Virus record (IMG/VR): IMGVR_UViG_3300033146_002252
Location: 1 to 41,674 of that record
Length of the DNA: 41,674 nt
Direction: 5' to 3' (one strand)
Source: a virus
The notes under the pieces were generated by a model. That model had not been told where the DNA came from and did no database searches. It saw only the letters and a list, made by a program, of their open reading frames with translations. Both the position numbers and the translations under genes were made by a program. Positions 1-7,301 of this stretch are shown here, piece by piece (position 1 is the first letter of the stretch; each line of letters starts with the position of its first letter).

Positions 1-2
1 AC

Positions 3-62
3 ATAAACATTAACCCTAATATATCATTTTCGTTCAATGGTGGTCAATTTTGGACGTTTTAG
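3..62 (+). CDS. C-terminal end of an upstream gene (partial)
   Basis: An open frame enters from the left edge and stops with TAG at 60-62. The readable tail ends in FNGGQFWTF. It lies just upstream of the gp25-like gene, where T4-like phages usually carry other baseplate genes, so a structural protein is likely, but only about 19 residues are visible and I cannot name the family. The frame could also be open by chance in AT-rich DNA, although the Gly/Trp/Phe-rich end is unlike random AT-rich translation. Confidence 0.4.
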   Translation: MNINPNISFSFNGGQFWTF

Positions 63-81
63 ACTATTATAAAGGTCAAAA

Positions 82-90
82 TAATAAATA
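82..90 (+). promoter_or_regulatory. T4-late-like promoter box before the gp25-like gene
   Basis: The sequence TAATAAATA ends 33 nt before the start codon of the baseplate gene. The T4 late promoter consensus is TATAAATA. The box differs slightly, but its distance to the start matches the other late-like boxes in this window (31-35 nt). Confidence 0.45.
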
Positions 91-122
91 ACATTATAAT
101 AAACGTAAAGGGGATTTTTAAA

Positions 123-695
123 ATGGCTAATTCTGCAAATATTAAAACTTGTTTTATACCAACAGAAGTAAAAAAATACGATGATTATATTACTATGACT
201 ATAGAGGAGACTAATCAGACGTTTTTAATTCGAGTAAAGGGTATAGGTATTAAAAATAATAGATTATTGGATTTAGTTAATATTGATGAATATGAGGAAT
301 ATGTTAATGAGGATATAATAGAGGCTCAATATATAGATTTTGATATGAAAATGCCTAAAAATCCTAATACTAATGATGTTCCTAGAAAAACTGATGCTGA
401 TGCTGTAATGCAAAGTATTAAGAATATTTTATTAAATAATAGATTGTGGTATAGTGGTAATATTGATATATATGGGTTAATATTTAAAAACATTGATTCA
501 CCGTTTCAACAAATGAGAATATCTGAAACATTAAAAGATACTATACTGAACTATGAACCAAGATTAGGGTTGCTAGATATTAAAATTGATAATGATATAT
601 ATGATAATAAACAAGTAAATATAAATGTTAGTTTTAGTTTAGAGAATAACAAAGATGTTATTTATGATTATCCAATGTTTATTAAGATTCGCTAA
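123..695 (+). CDS. Baseplate wedge protein, T4 gp25 / GPW family
   Basis: Probable baseplate wedge subunit of a contractile tail. In T4, gp25 joins the wedge to the sheath-tube side and helps start sheath assembly. The family signature lies in the C-terminal half: D91-A-D-A-V-M-Q-S-I-K-N-I-L-L, then a short spacer, then N-Y-E-P-R-L at 133-138 followed by alternating beta strands. At 190 residues it is longer than T4 gp25 (132); the extra length is an N-terminal extension of about 60-70 residues. The start ATG at 123 follows AAAGGGG. A late-type box sits 33 nt upstream, which suits a structural gene. The family is identified from the pattern; the exact T4 equivalence is inferred. Confidence 0.75.
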   Translation: MANSANIKTCFIPTEVKKYDDYITMTIEETNQTFLIRVKGIGIKNNRLLDLVNIDEYEEYVNEDIIEAQYIDFDMKMPKNPNTNDVPRKTDADAVMQSIKNILLNNRLWYSGNIDIYGLIFKNIDSPFQQMRISETLKDTILNYEPRLGLLDIKIDNDIYDNKQVNINVSFSLENNKDVIYDYPMFIKIR

Positions 696-709
696 AAAAT
701 AATAAAAAT

Positions 710-738
710 TTGAATTATTTAAATTTATATGATATATA
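710..738 (+). promoter_or_regulatory. Host-type promoter before the uvsX operon
   Basis: TTGAAT (710-715), a 17-bp spacer, then TATATA (733-738) preceded by TGA. This is a weaker version of the TTGACA-N14-TGN-TATAAT promoters seen elsewhere in the window. It would start the three-gene operon ending with the UvsX-like gene. Confidence 0.45.
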
Positions 739-787
739 ACTAGTGTTAGTTGGAATATTTTATAATTTATTAAAAAGAGGTTGAATT

Positions 788-1123
788 ATGAGTGACAAAT
801 TACAAATGGGTTCGATGGAAGGTAATTTCTACATTGGGAAAGTTGATGGTGACAAGATGGTTGATACTATGGTGTTTATGTTTCAACAGGATAAAGATGG
901 TGGGGTTTCGACACATTTAGTTAATCCTATACCTTTATCATTCGTTAGTGCTGACGAGAAAACACCATACAGACCAATAATCAAATTGGATAAGTTTTCA
1001 TATCTAATTGATATTGAGAATGATATTGCTAGTTCACAGGGACTTGTTGATTTTTATCATAAGGTTATTAGTGATGATAATAATTCATACAATACACAAA
1101 TTGAAAATTCTAAAGAGCTTTAA
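788..1123 (+). CDS. Small conserved-looking protein upstream of uvsX
   Basis: A 111-residue soluble protein of unknown function. The start ATG has the ribosome site AAGAGG seven bases upstream. The sequence is a compact mixed alpha/beta composition with an acidic, Asn-rich tail and no membrane segment or signal peptide. It is the first gene of a tight operon: two bases separate it from the next gene, which overlaps the UvsX-like recombinase gene. A role in recombination or replication is suggested only by that position. I do not recognise the family. Confidence 0.7.
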   Translation: MSDKLQMGSMEGNFYIGKVDGDKMVDTMVFMFQQDKDGGVSTHLVNPIPLSFVSADEKTPYRPIIKLDKFSYLIDIENDIASSQGLVDFYHKVISDDNNSYNTQIENSKEL

Positions 1124-1125
1124 TT

Positions 1126-1365
1126 ATGACTATTAAAGAAACATCCACGGAATTATTATTTGTAGAAGTTTTAAAAAAAGAAACATTACATGACCTTATG
1201 AAATTTGATAAAGATAAAGAAATATTTGTTAAGTTTGGGATAAAAACGAATGGTTTAGATAAAATAGCTGATGCTATTACTAAATTAATGTCATTAGATA
1301 TAAAAGCAAACTTATTACAATATATGGAAGATGTAATTAATAATGGAGGGAATAATGGCGAATAA
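1126..1365 (+). CDS. Small hypothetical protein overlapping uvsX
   Basis: A 79-residue protein, largely helical by composition, acidic in the first half and with a Gly/Asn-rich end. It lies between the 111-residue protein and the recombinase; its last codons overlap the recombinase start, and the GGAGG for that gene is inside this one, so the two are probably translationally coupled. The reverse strand also has an open frame across this stretch, but coupling and lack of gaps favour the plus strand. No family recognised. Confidence 0.65.
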   Translation: MTIKETSTELLFVEVLKKETLHDLMKFDKDKEIFVKFGIKTNGLDKIADAITKLMSLDIKANLLQYMEDVINNGGNNGE

Positions 1366-2521
1366 TCCGTTTGCTTTAAAATATTTGAAGGCTTTGGGTG
1401 ATAACGCATCTATAGTTGAAACTGGGACGATATACGATAGTGTGAATTATATTGATACTGGGTGTTATATGTTGAATGCTCAATTTTCTTCTAGTATATA
1501 TAATGGGTTACCATCCAATAAAATTACAGCGATTGCAGGTGAGGAATCAACAGGAAAGACTTTTTTATTATTAGGTTTTATTAAGCATTTTTTAAAAACT
1601 AATAAGGATTCGTTTGTTGTATTTTTTGAAAGTGAGGGTGCTGTAAATAAAGATACTTTTGAAAAACGAGGAATTGATTCATCTAGGGTTATACTTAAAC
1701 CAGTAAGGTCAGTTGAAGAGTTTAGACACATTTCCACAAATTTCTTAAAGTCTTATATGAAAGATGATGTGAAAGAACGACCTAAGATATTCATGTGTTT
1801 AGATTCTTTAGGAATGTTACCATCATCAAAAGAGGTTAAAGATGCGGAGGATGGTAATGATAAGTCGGATATGACTAGACCTAAAATAATAAAATCATTG
1901 TTTAGAATTCTAACGGTTGATTTGGCTTCTGCAAATATACCGTTTGTATTTACTAATCATTTATATGCAACAATGGATATGTATGGTGCACCTGATATGA
2001 GTGGAGGCAGTGGTTTAAAATATGCTTCATCTGTGATTATCTATTTATCTAAGAGTAATTATAAGGAAGTTGATGGTGTGCAGACCGTTAGTGGGGGCGA
2101 GCATATGGGTATATCTGTAACCAGTCATACTATTAAAAGTAGATATACTAAACAAAAAAAGAAGATTAAATTTGTAATACACGTTGAATATGGGCTTGAT
2201 AGATACTCTTCAATGTTTGATTTTTGTTATGATAACGAGTTAATAGGGAAAAAAGGTATGAAATATTATTGGAAGAGTGATGGTGTGGATTCACAATTAG
2301 AATTTAAAAAAGATATATTGAAGTCACCTAAATCCTTTTTTATTAAAAAAAGATTAGACGAGTTAGATGCATTCTGTAAAAAATATTTTGGATATGGTGA
2401 TATTACTTTAGATGAATATGAACAAGACCAAGATGATATTGATGAACAAGATGATAGTAATGTTATGGTTCAAAATATTATTCCTAATAAAAAAAGAAGA
2501 CAGCCTCGATTGAAAAAATAA
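1355..2521 (+). CDS. uvsX: UvsX/RecA-type recombinase
   Basis: ATP-dependent strand-exchange protein for recombination and recombination-dependent replication. The Walker A motif G-E-E-S-T-G-K-T is at residues 62-69, followed by the RecA-fold helix. A Walker B-like segment (IFMCLDSLG) lies near residue 150, and the FTNHLYA segment near 208 fits the RecA core. The 388-residue length is close to T4 UvsX (391). The C-terminus is acidic (D/E/Q-rich), then ends in a basic tail. I chose ATG 1355 rather than the in-frame ATG 1343 because GGAGGG lies just before 1355 at normal spacing. A hairpin terminator follows. Confidence 0.9.
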   Translation: MANNPFALKYLKALGDNASIVETGTIYDSVNYIDTGCYMLNAQFSSSIYNGLPSNKITAIAGEESTGKTFLLLGFIKHFLKTNKDSFVVFFESEGAVNKDTFEKRGIDSSRVILKPVRSVEEFRHISTNFLKSYMKDDVKERPKIFMCLDSLGMLPSSKEVKDAEDGNDKSDMTRPKIIKSLFRILTVDLASANIPFVFTNHLYATMDMYGAPDMSGGSGLKYASSVIIYLSKSNYKEVDGVQTVSGGEHMGISVTSHTIKSRYTKQKKKIKFVIHVEYGLDRYSSMFDFCYDNELIGKKGMKYYWKSDGVDSQLEFKKDILKSPKSFFIKKRLDELDAFCKKYFGYGDITLDEYEQDQDDIDEQDDSNVMVQNIIPNKKRRQPRLKK

Positions 2522-2538
2522 ATAAACAATTTAAATAT

Positions 2539-2583
2539 AAATTAGCATTCAAATTATAAATATTATTTGAATGCTAATTTTTT
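2539..2583 (+). terminator. Rho-independent-type terminator after uvsX
   Basis: A 16-bp perfect stem (left arm 2539-2554, right arm 2565-2580, core ATTAGCATTC / GAATGCTAAT), a 10-nt loop and a run of T to 2583. The stem is AT-rich but long. The loop also contains the TATAAATA box for the next gene, so end of one transcript and start of another share the same DNA. Confidence 0.7.
2555..2562 (+). promoter_or_regulatory. T4-late-type promoter box before the metalloprotease gene
   Basis: An exact TATAAATA, ending 34 nt before the start codon of the downstream gene. Exact match to the T4 late consensus and consistent spacing support it; in AT-rich DNA a single match could be chance. Confidence 0.5.
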
Positions 2584-2595
2584 AAAAAGGTTAAT

Positions 2596-3357
2596 ATGAA
2601 AAGTTTTAAAGAATATTTAATAGAAGATGCTCAATATGATTATAATATTAGAACAACAGCTGTAGAATTATTTGATAAAGTGGTAAAGTATGTAGTTGCT
2701 AATTCTAATAAATATATTGAAGAATTATCAAAATTTCGTGATATGGGAACTACGGATTTAGATGATGCAATTATTATGTCTCCTGATGAGTTAGGACACG
2801 AATACTCCGATTTGCAAATATTATTGACATATATTGATGGTAAAAATAAAGGTGAAACATATGTTCCAGATAATACAAACAAAAATTATGAATTATGTTT
2901 ATTAGTAATAGACCCTAAAACTAAAAATTATGATTCAATGTTGTCATTATTGAAAACTAGAAAAAGCACATTTGTTCATGAATTTACACATTATATGGAT
3001 TTAAAAAGATATAAGAAGAAAGACAAAACTCCTGATTATGAACATCCTAAGCAAAAGGATTATGAAACTGAATTTGCTTATAAGGTTGCTGTATTAATTT
3101 ATAAAGAAAAATATCGTAAGAATAACCTTGAAAAAAATGCATTTTATCAGCAATTTGCACACGGGGTTGATGAATTTCTAGATAGTATATCTGATGATGA
3201 AAAGGATAAAATATTTTCAAATTTCAATACTTTTTATAATAATATTAAAAAATACGTTAATCAGGGTCCAATAGATGTATTTGCTTATGATGAAAAAACG
3301 TGTAGAAAACTAATAAATAGAATTTATAAAATGTGGGATTTTTTCAAAAATAAATAA
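2596..3357 (+). CDS. Putative zinc metallopeptidase with a T4-like capsid-protein N-terminus
   Basis: A 253-residue protein with a zinc-peptidase motif H-E-F-T-H at 128-132, followed by YMD, as in gluzincin/metzincin-type peptidases. The third metal ligand is not certain. The N-terminus MKSFKEYL resembles the short targeting peptides seen on proteins packaged into T4-type proheads, so it may be a head-internal or virion protein. It has its own late-type box and AAAAAGG ribosome site. The substrate is unknown. It ends one base before the stop of a convergent minus-strand gene. Confidence 0.6.
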   Translation: MKSFKEYLIEDAQYDYNIRTTAVELFDKVVKYVVANSNKYIEELSKFRDMGTTDLDDAIIMSPDELGHEYSDLQILLTYIDGKNKGETYVPDNTNKNYELCLLVIDPKTKNYDSMLSLLKTRKSTFVHEFTHYMDLKRYKKKDKTPDYEHPKQKDYETEFAYKVAVLIYKEKYRKNNLEKNAFYQQFAHGVDEFLDSISDDEKDKIFSNFNTFYNNIKKYVNQGPIDVFAYDEKTCRKLINRIYKMWDFFKNK

Positions 3358-3358
3358 T

Positions 3359-4198
3359 TTATATTTTTGATGTTTTATTTTCATTATATATATTAGTCAT
3401 TAACTCATCATTCAACAACCCAATATCTAAATTCCAACCTTGTTTTATTATTAGGTCAATTATTTCCTCAATATCAGAATCAAAATGAGTTTTACCATAA
3501 TATTTATCTAACGTTTCTTGTAGTGGAATATTTAATGATGATGTAATATGTGGGTCGAGCTTAGTCAATAATTTTTTTATTTTTATAACATCTTTATTTT
3601 TATCTGAAAATAAATCAATAAAAAATTCAAAAATTGTATCTTTTAAATATTCTAAATATCTATTATGATAATAGATATCGTTTTTATCGTCAAAATCTAC
3701 ATATAATTGACTTAGGTTTATTGTATCATCTATAACATCGAATAAAATATTTAATAAATCATTGTTGATATTTGATAGTGTAATAGGTCTTAATTCCCCA
3801 TAATAAAAAGAATCAGATTCTAATATAATATCATTATATAAGTTGACTTTTCTATATTCTAATATAGATATATTAAATACGTTATATACGTGTTTATTTT
3901 CTTTTTTATTTAAAATACTTTTATTTATATCTAAATAATATTTATTATCATTATATATGTGATTTAGTTTCTCTATTTCCTCACGTAAACCTTCTTGAAT
4001 ATCAGATGTATTCTTCTTTGCTTTATTTTGTAAATAATATTTAGGAGGTTGTTCGTATGTAAATCTTCTAAACATGTTTATGTTTTTAAATTTATCTTTA
4101 AAATCATTTAATTTTTGATTTATTCTTCTATATTCCAATTCAGGTTCAAATGAATCAGTTTCGATTATTTTTAACATATAGTATTTTTCAATATCCAT
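3359..4198 (-). CDS. Hypothetical protein, probably late-expressed
   Basis: A 279-residue, strongly charged protein rich in Asn, Asp, Lys and Tyr, without signal peptide, membrane segment or motif I recognise. Start ATG at 4198 has GGAG upstream. A TAATAAATA box lies 33 nt before the start, as at other structural genes here, and the tail tube gene is immediately upstream on the same strand. A virion or assembly role is therefore plausible but is inference from position only. Confidence 0.7.
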   Translation of the reverse strand: MDIEKYYMLKIIETDSFEPELEYRRINQKLNDFKDKFKNINMFRRFTYEQPPKYYLQNKAKKNTSDIQEGLREEIEKLNHIYNDNKYYLDINKSILNKKENKHVYNVFNISILEYRKVNLYNDIILESDSFYYGELRPITLSNINNDLLNILFDVIDDTINLSQLYVDFDDKNDIYYHNRYLEYLKDTIFEFFIDLFSDKNKDVIKIKKLLTKLDPHITSSLNIPLQETLDKYYGKTHFDSDIEEIIDLIIKQGWNLDIGLLNDELMTNIYNENKTSKI

Positions 4199-4230
4199 TT
4201 ATTACTCCATATAAAATAGTTAACTATATG

Positions 4231-4239
4231 TATTTATTA
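4231..4239 (-). promoter_or_regulatory. T4-late-like promoter box, minus strand
   Basis: TAATAAATA read on the minus strand, 33 nt before the start codon at 4198. Same variant and same spacing as the box before the gp25-like gene. Confidence 0.45.
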
Positions 4240-4258
4240 CGTGCGAAATTTTAAATTT

Positions 4259-4822
4259 TTAAATTGTCACATCGTTGGCTATTGATATATATGTTGCAAT
4301 GTCAATATCAATTCGTTCCCAAGCATCTATAGACCACGTTACATCGTATGATACTACTTGGTCGTTTGAGTTTTGGTCAACGGTAACAGCACCAATAACG
4401 TATGGGAATGCGTTGTATAGTTTATATTGTGCTACAGGAATATTTGTACCTGGGGCAAGCATATACATATCAAGCTCTCTTTGTATTATTGGGGTTATTG
4501 CCCCAAAATGCATCATATTGTTCGCCATAAGATTATGCCACGTTTCAAGTGCACTTCTGGCTCTATAATAGATATCTTCTCTCATTGTAACAGTCCAATC
4601 CTCGAATTTAGCAATTGTTCCATTATAATACAATTCTCTTCCTCTAAATTTAACAGGTATTTTATCAGCTGATACCTGTGGTAAACTTGAAGCTGTACAA
4701 TTAACATTTATAACACCTGGTATTCCATCTATATAAAAATTATATGCTAGTAGAGGGTGTACGAACTCTGTTTTTATTGTACTTATCCCTACACTACTAA
4801 CTAGATTTCCTAAACTTGCCAT
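4259..4822 (-). CDS. Tail tube protein, T4 gp19-like
   Basis: Probable subunit of the inner tube of the contractile tail. The family pattern is clear: NFYIDGIPG near residues 28-36, then SLPQV, then IPVKFRGREL at 56-65 with YYNG, then a segment around FEDWTVTMRED. The C-terminal half has the strand pattern typical of gp19 (NAFPYVIGAV, VVSYDVTWSID). Its 187 residues exceed T4 gp19 (163) slightly. The start ATG has AAGGAGG eight bases upstream, one of the strongest ribosome sites in the window, as expected for an abundant virion protein. A CTAAATA box lies about 34 nt upstream. Confidence 0.8.
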   Translation of the reverse strand: MASLGNLVSSVGISTIKTEFVHPLLAYNFYIDGIPGVINVNCTASSLPQVSADKIPVKFRGRELYYNGTIAKFEDWTVTMREDIYYRARSALETWHNLMANNMMHFGAITPIIQRELDMYMLAPGTNIPVAQYKLYNAFPYVIGAVTVDQNSNDQVVSYDVTWSIDAWERIDIDIATYISIANDVTI

Positions 4823-4856
4823 ATCATCCTCCTTATTAACTAATACAATACAAAAA

Positions 4857-4863
4857 TATTTAG
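4857..4863 (-). promoter_or_regulatory. Degenerate late-like box before the tail tube gene
   Basis: CTAAATA on the minus strand, ending about 34 nt before the tail tube start. Only seven positions resemble TATAAATA, so the call rests mainly on its spacing, which matches the other late-like boxes. Confidence 0.35.
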
Positions 4864-4928
4864 TTTTTTAAAAAAAAAATGTAATTAATAATAAATAGAT
4901 ATTGTTGATGTAAATTTAATTTTAAAAA

Positions 4929-4936
4929 TATAAATA
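4929..4936 (+). promoter_or_regulatory. T4-late-type promoter box before a 37-residue gene
   Basis: Exact TATAAATA, ending 31 nt before the ATG at 4967. Confidence 0.45.
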
Positions 4937-4966
4937 TTTATAGTTATTTTAAATAAGGGGTTATTG

Positions 4967-5080
4967 ATGATTAATACTGAAATCATTATTGAGAAATTTG
5001 AATTATATTTTGAAAAAGAAGTTAAAAGATTATATAACGAAAGTTTGAAAACAGTTGTTAAAGACCAACTCAAAAAATAA
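4967..5080 (+). CDS. 37-residue hypothetical protein
   Basis: A short frame beginning MINTEIIIEKF and ending in KDQLKK. The ATG has AAGGGG seven bases upstream and a TATAAATA box 31 nt upstream. The composition (helical, charged, coiled-coil-like) looks coding. The opposite strand has a longer open frame here, but that one is hydrophobic low-complexity sequence with no ribosome site. Function unknown. Confidence 0.55.
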   Translation: MINTEIIIEKFELYFEKEVKRLYNESLKTVVKDQLKK

Positions 5081-5115
5081 TTCATTTGTTATTTTATTAT
5101 TATTGGAGGATTGAT

Positions 5116-5415
5116 ATGGTTGATAAAAAATTATTTAATACTTATTCTAGTAGATACATTAAGGAATCAAAGGATAATGATGTAAATGATGAAGAAAAAT
5201 CTGAAAAAAATGCAGATGATACATTGCATAATAATATACCATCTGTAAAAAGAAATTTAGAATTCTTATTAACTAAATTTACAAATAACCCAACTGCTAT
5301 ACAAAAAGATAATTTAAAAGTATCTAATAAAATATATGTTGAATATCTTGATATTTTATATAAAAAAGAAATTTATGATAAATTTTTAGTTGATAATGAA
5401 AAAAAATCAGGATAA
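5116..5415 (+). CDS. Small hypothetical protein
   Basis: A 99-residue protein beginning MVDKKLF. An in-frame ATG further upstream (5086) exists, but GGAGG six bases before ATG 5116 fixes the start. The first 45 residues are very acidic and probably disordered; the rest looks helical (VKRNLEFLLTKF, VEYLDILYKKEIYDKFL). No family recognised. It follows the 37-residue gene by 35 bp and may share its transcript. Confidence 0.65.
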   Translation: MVDKKLFNTYSSRYIKESKDNDVNDEEKSEKNADDTLHNNIPSVKRNLEFLLTKFTNNPTAIQKDNLKVSNKIYVEYLDILYKKEIYDKFLVDNEKKSG

Positions 5416-5524
5416 TTTTTATTTTTTTATTCAATAAAATCAAATAATTATATTTAAACTAATAAACAGTCCACAATTATATCTATAACTACCTGAAAAC
5501 ATTGATTAATATTAATATTTAAAA

Positions 5525-5532
5525 TATAAATA
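5525..5532 (+). promoter_or_regulatory. T4-late-type promoter box
   Basis: Exact TATAAATA, ending 31 nt before the ATG at 5564. The preceding 110 bp hold no open frame or hairpin I can support. Confidence 0.45.
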
Positions 5533-5563
5533 ATAATACCACTTAATTTTAATGGAGGTTGAT

Positions 5564-5788
5564 ATGGGTGTTTGTGAATATGTTTTGGACTTTTTACCGT
5601 TAGAAATAATAGATGATGATTATTCTATATTATTATATGATGTTGAATATAATAACGGGGATTATGATTTCAATTATTATGTTACAAATAAAGATAACAC
5701 TATCCCATATAATATGAAAAATGATATAGTTGAAACTGTTTTAGATGTATTTTTTAAAAATTTTATTACTAAGTATGCACATTCATGA
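5564..5788 (+). CDS. Small acidic hypothetical protein
   Basis: A 74-residue protein beginning MGVCEYV. The start at 5564 is preferred to an in-frame ATG at 5552 because GGAGG lies six bases before 5564. The middle is Asp/Tyr/Asn-rich. It stands just upstream of the helicase gene, but a late-type box suggests separate control. No family recognised. Confidence 0.6.
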   Translation: MGVCEYVLDFLPLEIIDDDYSILLYDVEYNNGDYDFNYYVTNKDNTIPYNMKNDIVETVLDVFFKNFITKYAHS

Positions 5789-5831
5789 TATTATATATTA
5801 GAGAATTGGTTTTATTGAATGAGGGTTTAAT

Positions 5832-7301
5832 ATGAGTGATAAGATTTTTGATTTTAATGGTTATAATGTACGTTTTGAAAATATGTTATTCCTAAAGTTA
5901 TTTTTAGATAAAAATTTTCGTAACACTGTTATGCCGATGTTAGATGTTAGATATTTTAATCCACCTGTAGGTGAATATCCTTATGATTTAATTTTCAAAT
6001 ATTTTCAAAAATTTTATTTGGATGGGTGTGTTGAAATTACTCCTGTTCAAGTGATTAATGCAATAAAAACTAATGAAAAATATATTGAACCAGAAGATAT
6101 ATCTAGAGTAAAGGCAACGTTCAATAATATTGGTAAATTATATGCAAAATCAGATATGGGGTTCATTAATAGCGTAGATTCAGACTATTTGATAAATATT
6201 ACTGAAAAATATATACAAGAAATAGCTATAGAATTAGCTTTGATAGATTCAGTTGATATTATAGATAATAAACCTAATGAAAAACTTTCTATTCGTGGCT
6301 TGTTGGATGATGCATTAAGTGTTGGATTAAAACGTGATATTGGGTTGGATTATAATAATACTGTAAGGGATAGATTTGAATTTTATCAAAAGTCCGAGGA
6401 TAAAATTCCATTCTTATTAGACAGTTTAAATAAAGTCACTTATAAAGGATTTACACGTAAGACACTAAGTTGTTTTATGGCTGGTACTGGTATAGGTAAA
6501 ACTTTGATAATGACTTCTTTAGTTACTGATTATATTAAACAAGGGTATAATGTAGTATATGTCACATTGGAAATATCAGAGGAGCGTATAGCTCTTAGAA
6601 ATGATGCCAATTTAATGAATATTCCAATTGGTGATTTTGGACGATATGAAAATGGAAATCCAGTTGTTAGTGTCGATGATTTAGTTGAGAAATTTGAAAC
6701 AATTAAGAATGATGAAAAATTAGGTAGATTGATTATTAAAGAATATCCTACAGGGTCTGTTACAACACTTCAAATAAAAACGTTATTGAAAGAATTGAAA
6801 CTCAAAGAAGAATTTAAAGCTGATGTTATTTTTATAGATTATATAAATCTAATAAATTCAGCTAGAATGACAGGTAAAGACTCTAATAGTTATACAATGG
6901 TTAAAAAGGTTGCCGAGGAATTGAGAGGTATAGCTGTTGAAGAAGATGTTGTGATGATTACCGCAACTCAAACAAATAGAGATGGTATTAGTGGGGATGA
7001 AGTTGCGTTAGATAAAGTATCTGAATCAGCTGGGTTACCACATACCACAGATTTCTTTTGTGGTATATTTCAAACCGAGCAACAACGTGAACAGGGTATA
7101 TTTATATTAAAAGTTTTAAAAAATAGATTTTCTGGATATGTAAATTATAAAGTAGCTATGGGTGTTAATTATAATTTTATGAGATTTTTTCAATTGGATG
7201 ATAGTGCTAGTGAGGATGCGATTGATAGAGATGTAGATAATAGTGATGCATCATCATCTGTATTTAGCACTAATAAAAAGAAGAGGCGTAGAAGTAGGTG
7301 A
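5832..7301 (+). CDS. Replicative DNA helicase, DnaB / T4 gp41 type
   Basis: Hexameric 5'-3' fork helicase of superfamily 4. The N-terminal domain (about residues 1-170) resembles the DnaB/gp41 primase-binding region. The RecA-like motor follows: Walker A G-T-G-I-G-K-T at 218-224 (after FMA), the strand VVYVTLE with downstream R residues (motif H1a) near 243, Walker B-like VIFIDYINLI near 335, and ITATQTNR (motif H3) near 377. The 489-residue length fits gp41 (475). The tail is Asp/Ser-rich and ends in a Lys/Arg cluster. Its stop overlaps the next gene's GTG start, so the two are coupled. Confidence 0.9.
   Translation: MSDKIFDFNGYNVRFENMLFLKLFLDKNFRNTVMPMLDVRYFNPPVGEYPYDLIFKYFQKFYLDGCVEITPVQVINAIKTNEKYIEPEDISRVKATFNNIGKLYAKSDMGFINSVDSDYLINITEKYIQEIAIELALIDSVDIIDNKPNEKLSIRGLLDDALSVGLKRDIGLDYNNTVRDRFEFYQKSEDKIPFLLDSLNKVTYKGFTRKTLSCFMAGTGIGKTLIMTSLVTDYIKQGYNVVYVTLEISEERIALRNDANLMNIPIGDFGRYENGNPVVSVDDLVEKFETIKNDEKLGRLIIKEYPTGSVTTLQIKTLLKELKLKEEFKADVIFIDYINLINSARMTGKDSNSYTMVKKVAEELRGIAVEEDVVMITATQTNRDGISGDEVALDKVSESAGLPHTTDFFCGIFQTEQQREQGIFILKVLKNRFSGYVNYKVAMGVNYNFMRFFQLDDSASEDAIDRDVDNSDASSSVFSTNKKKRRRSR

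Noticed and set aside
4275-4568. Plus-strand frames opposite the tail tube gene
   Set aside because: They are antisense to a clear gp19-like gene and have no recognisable protein pattern.
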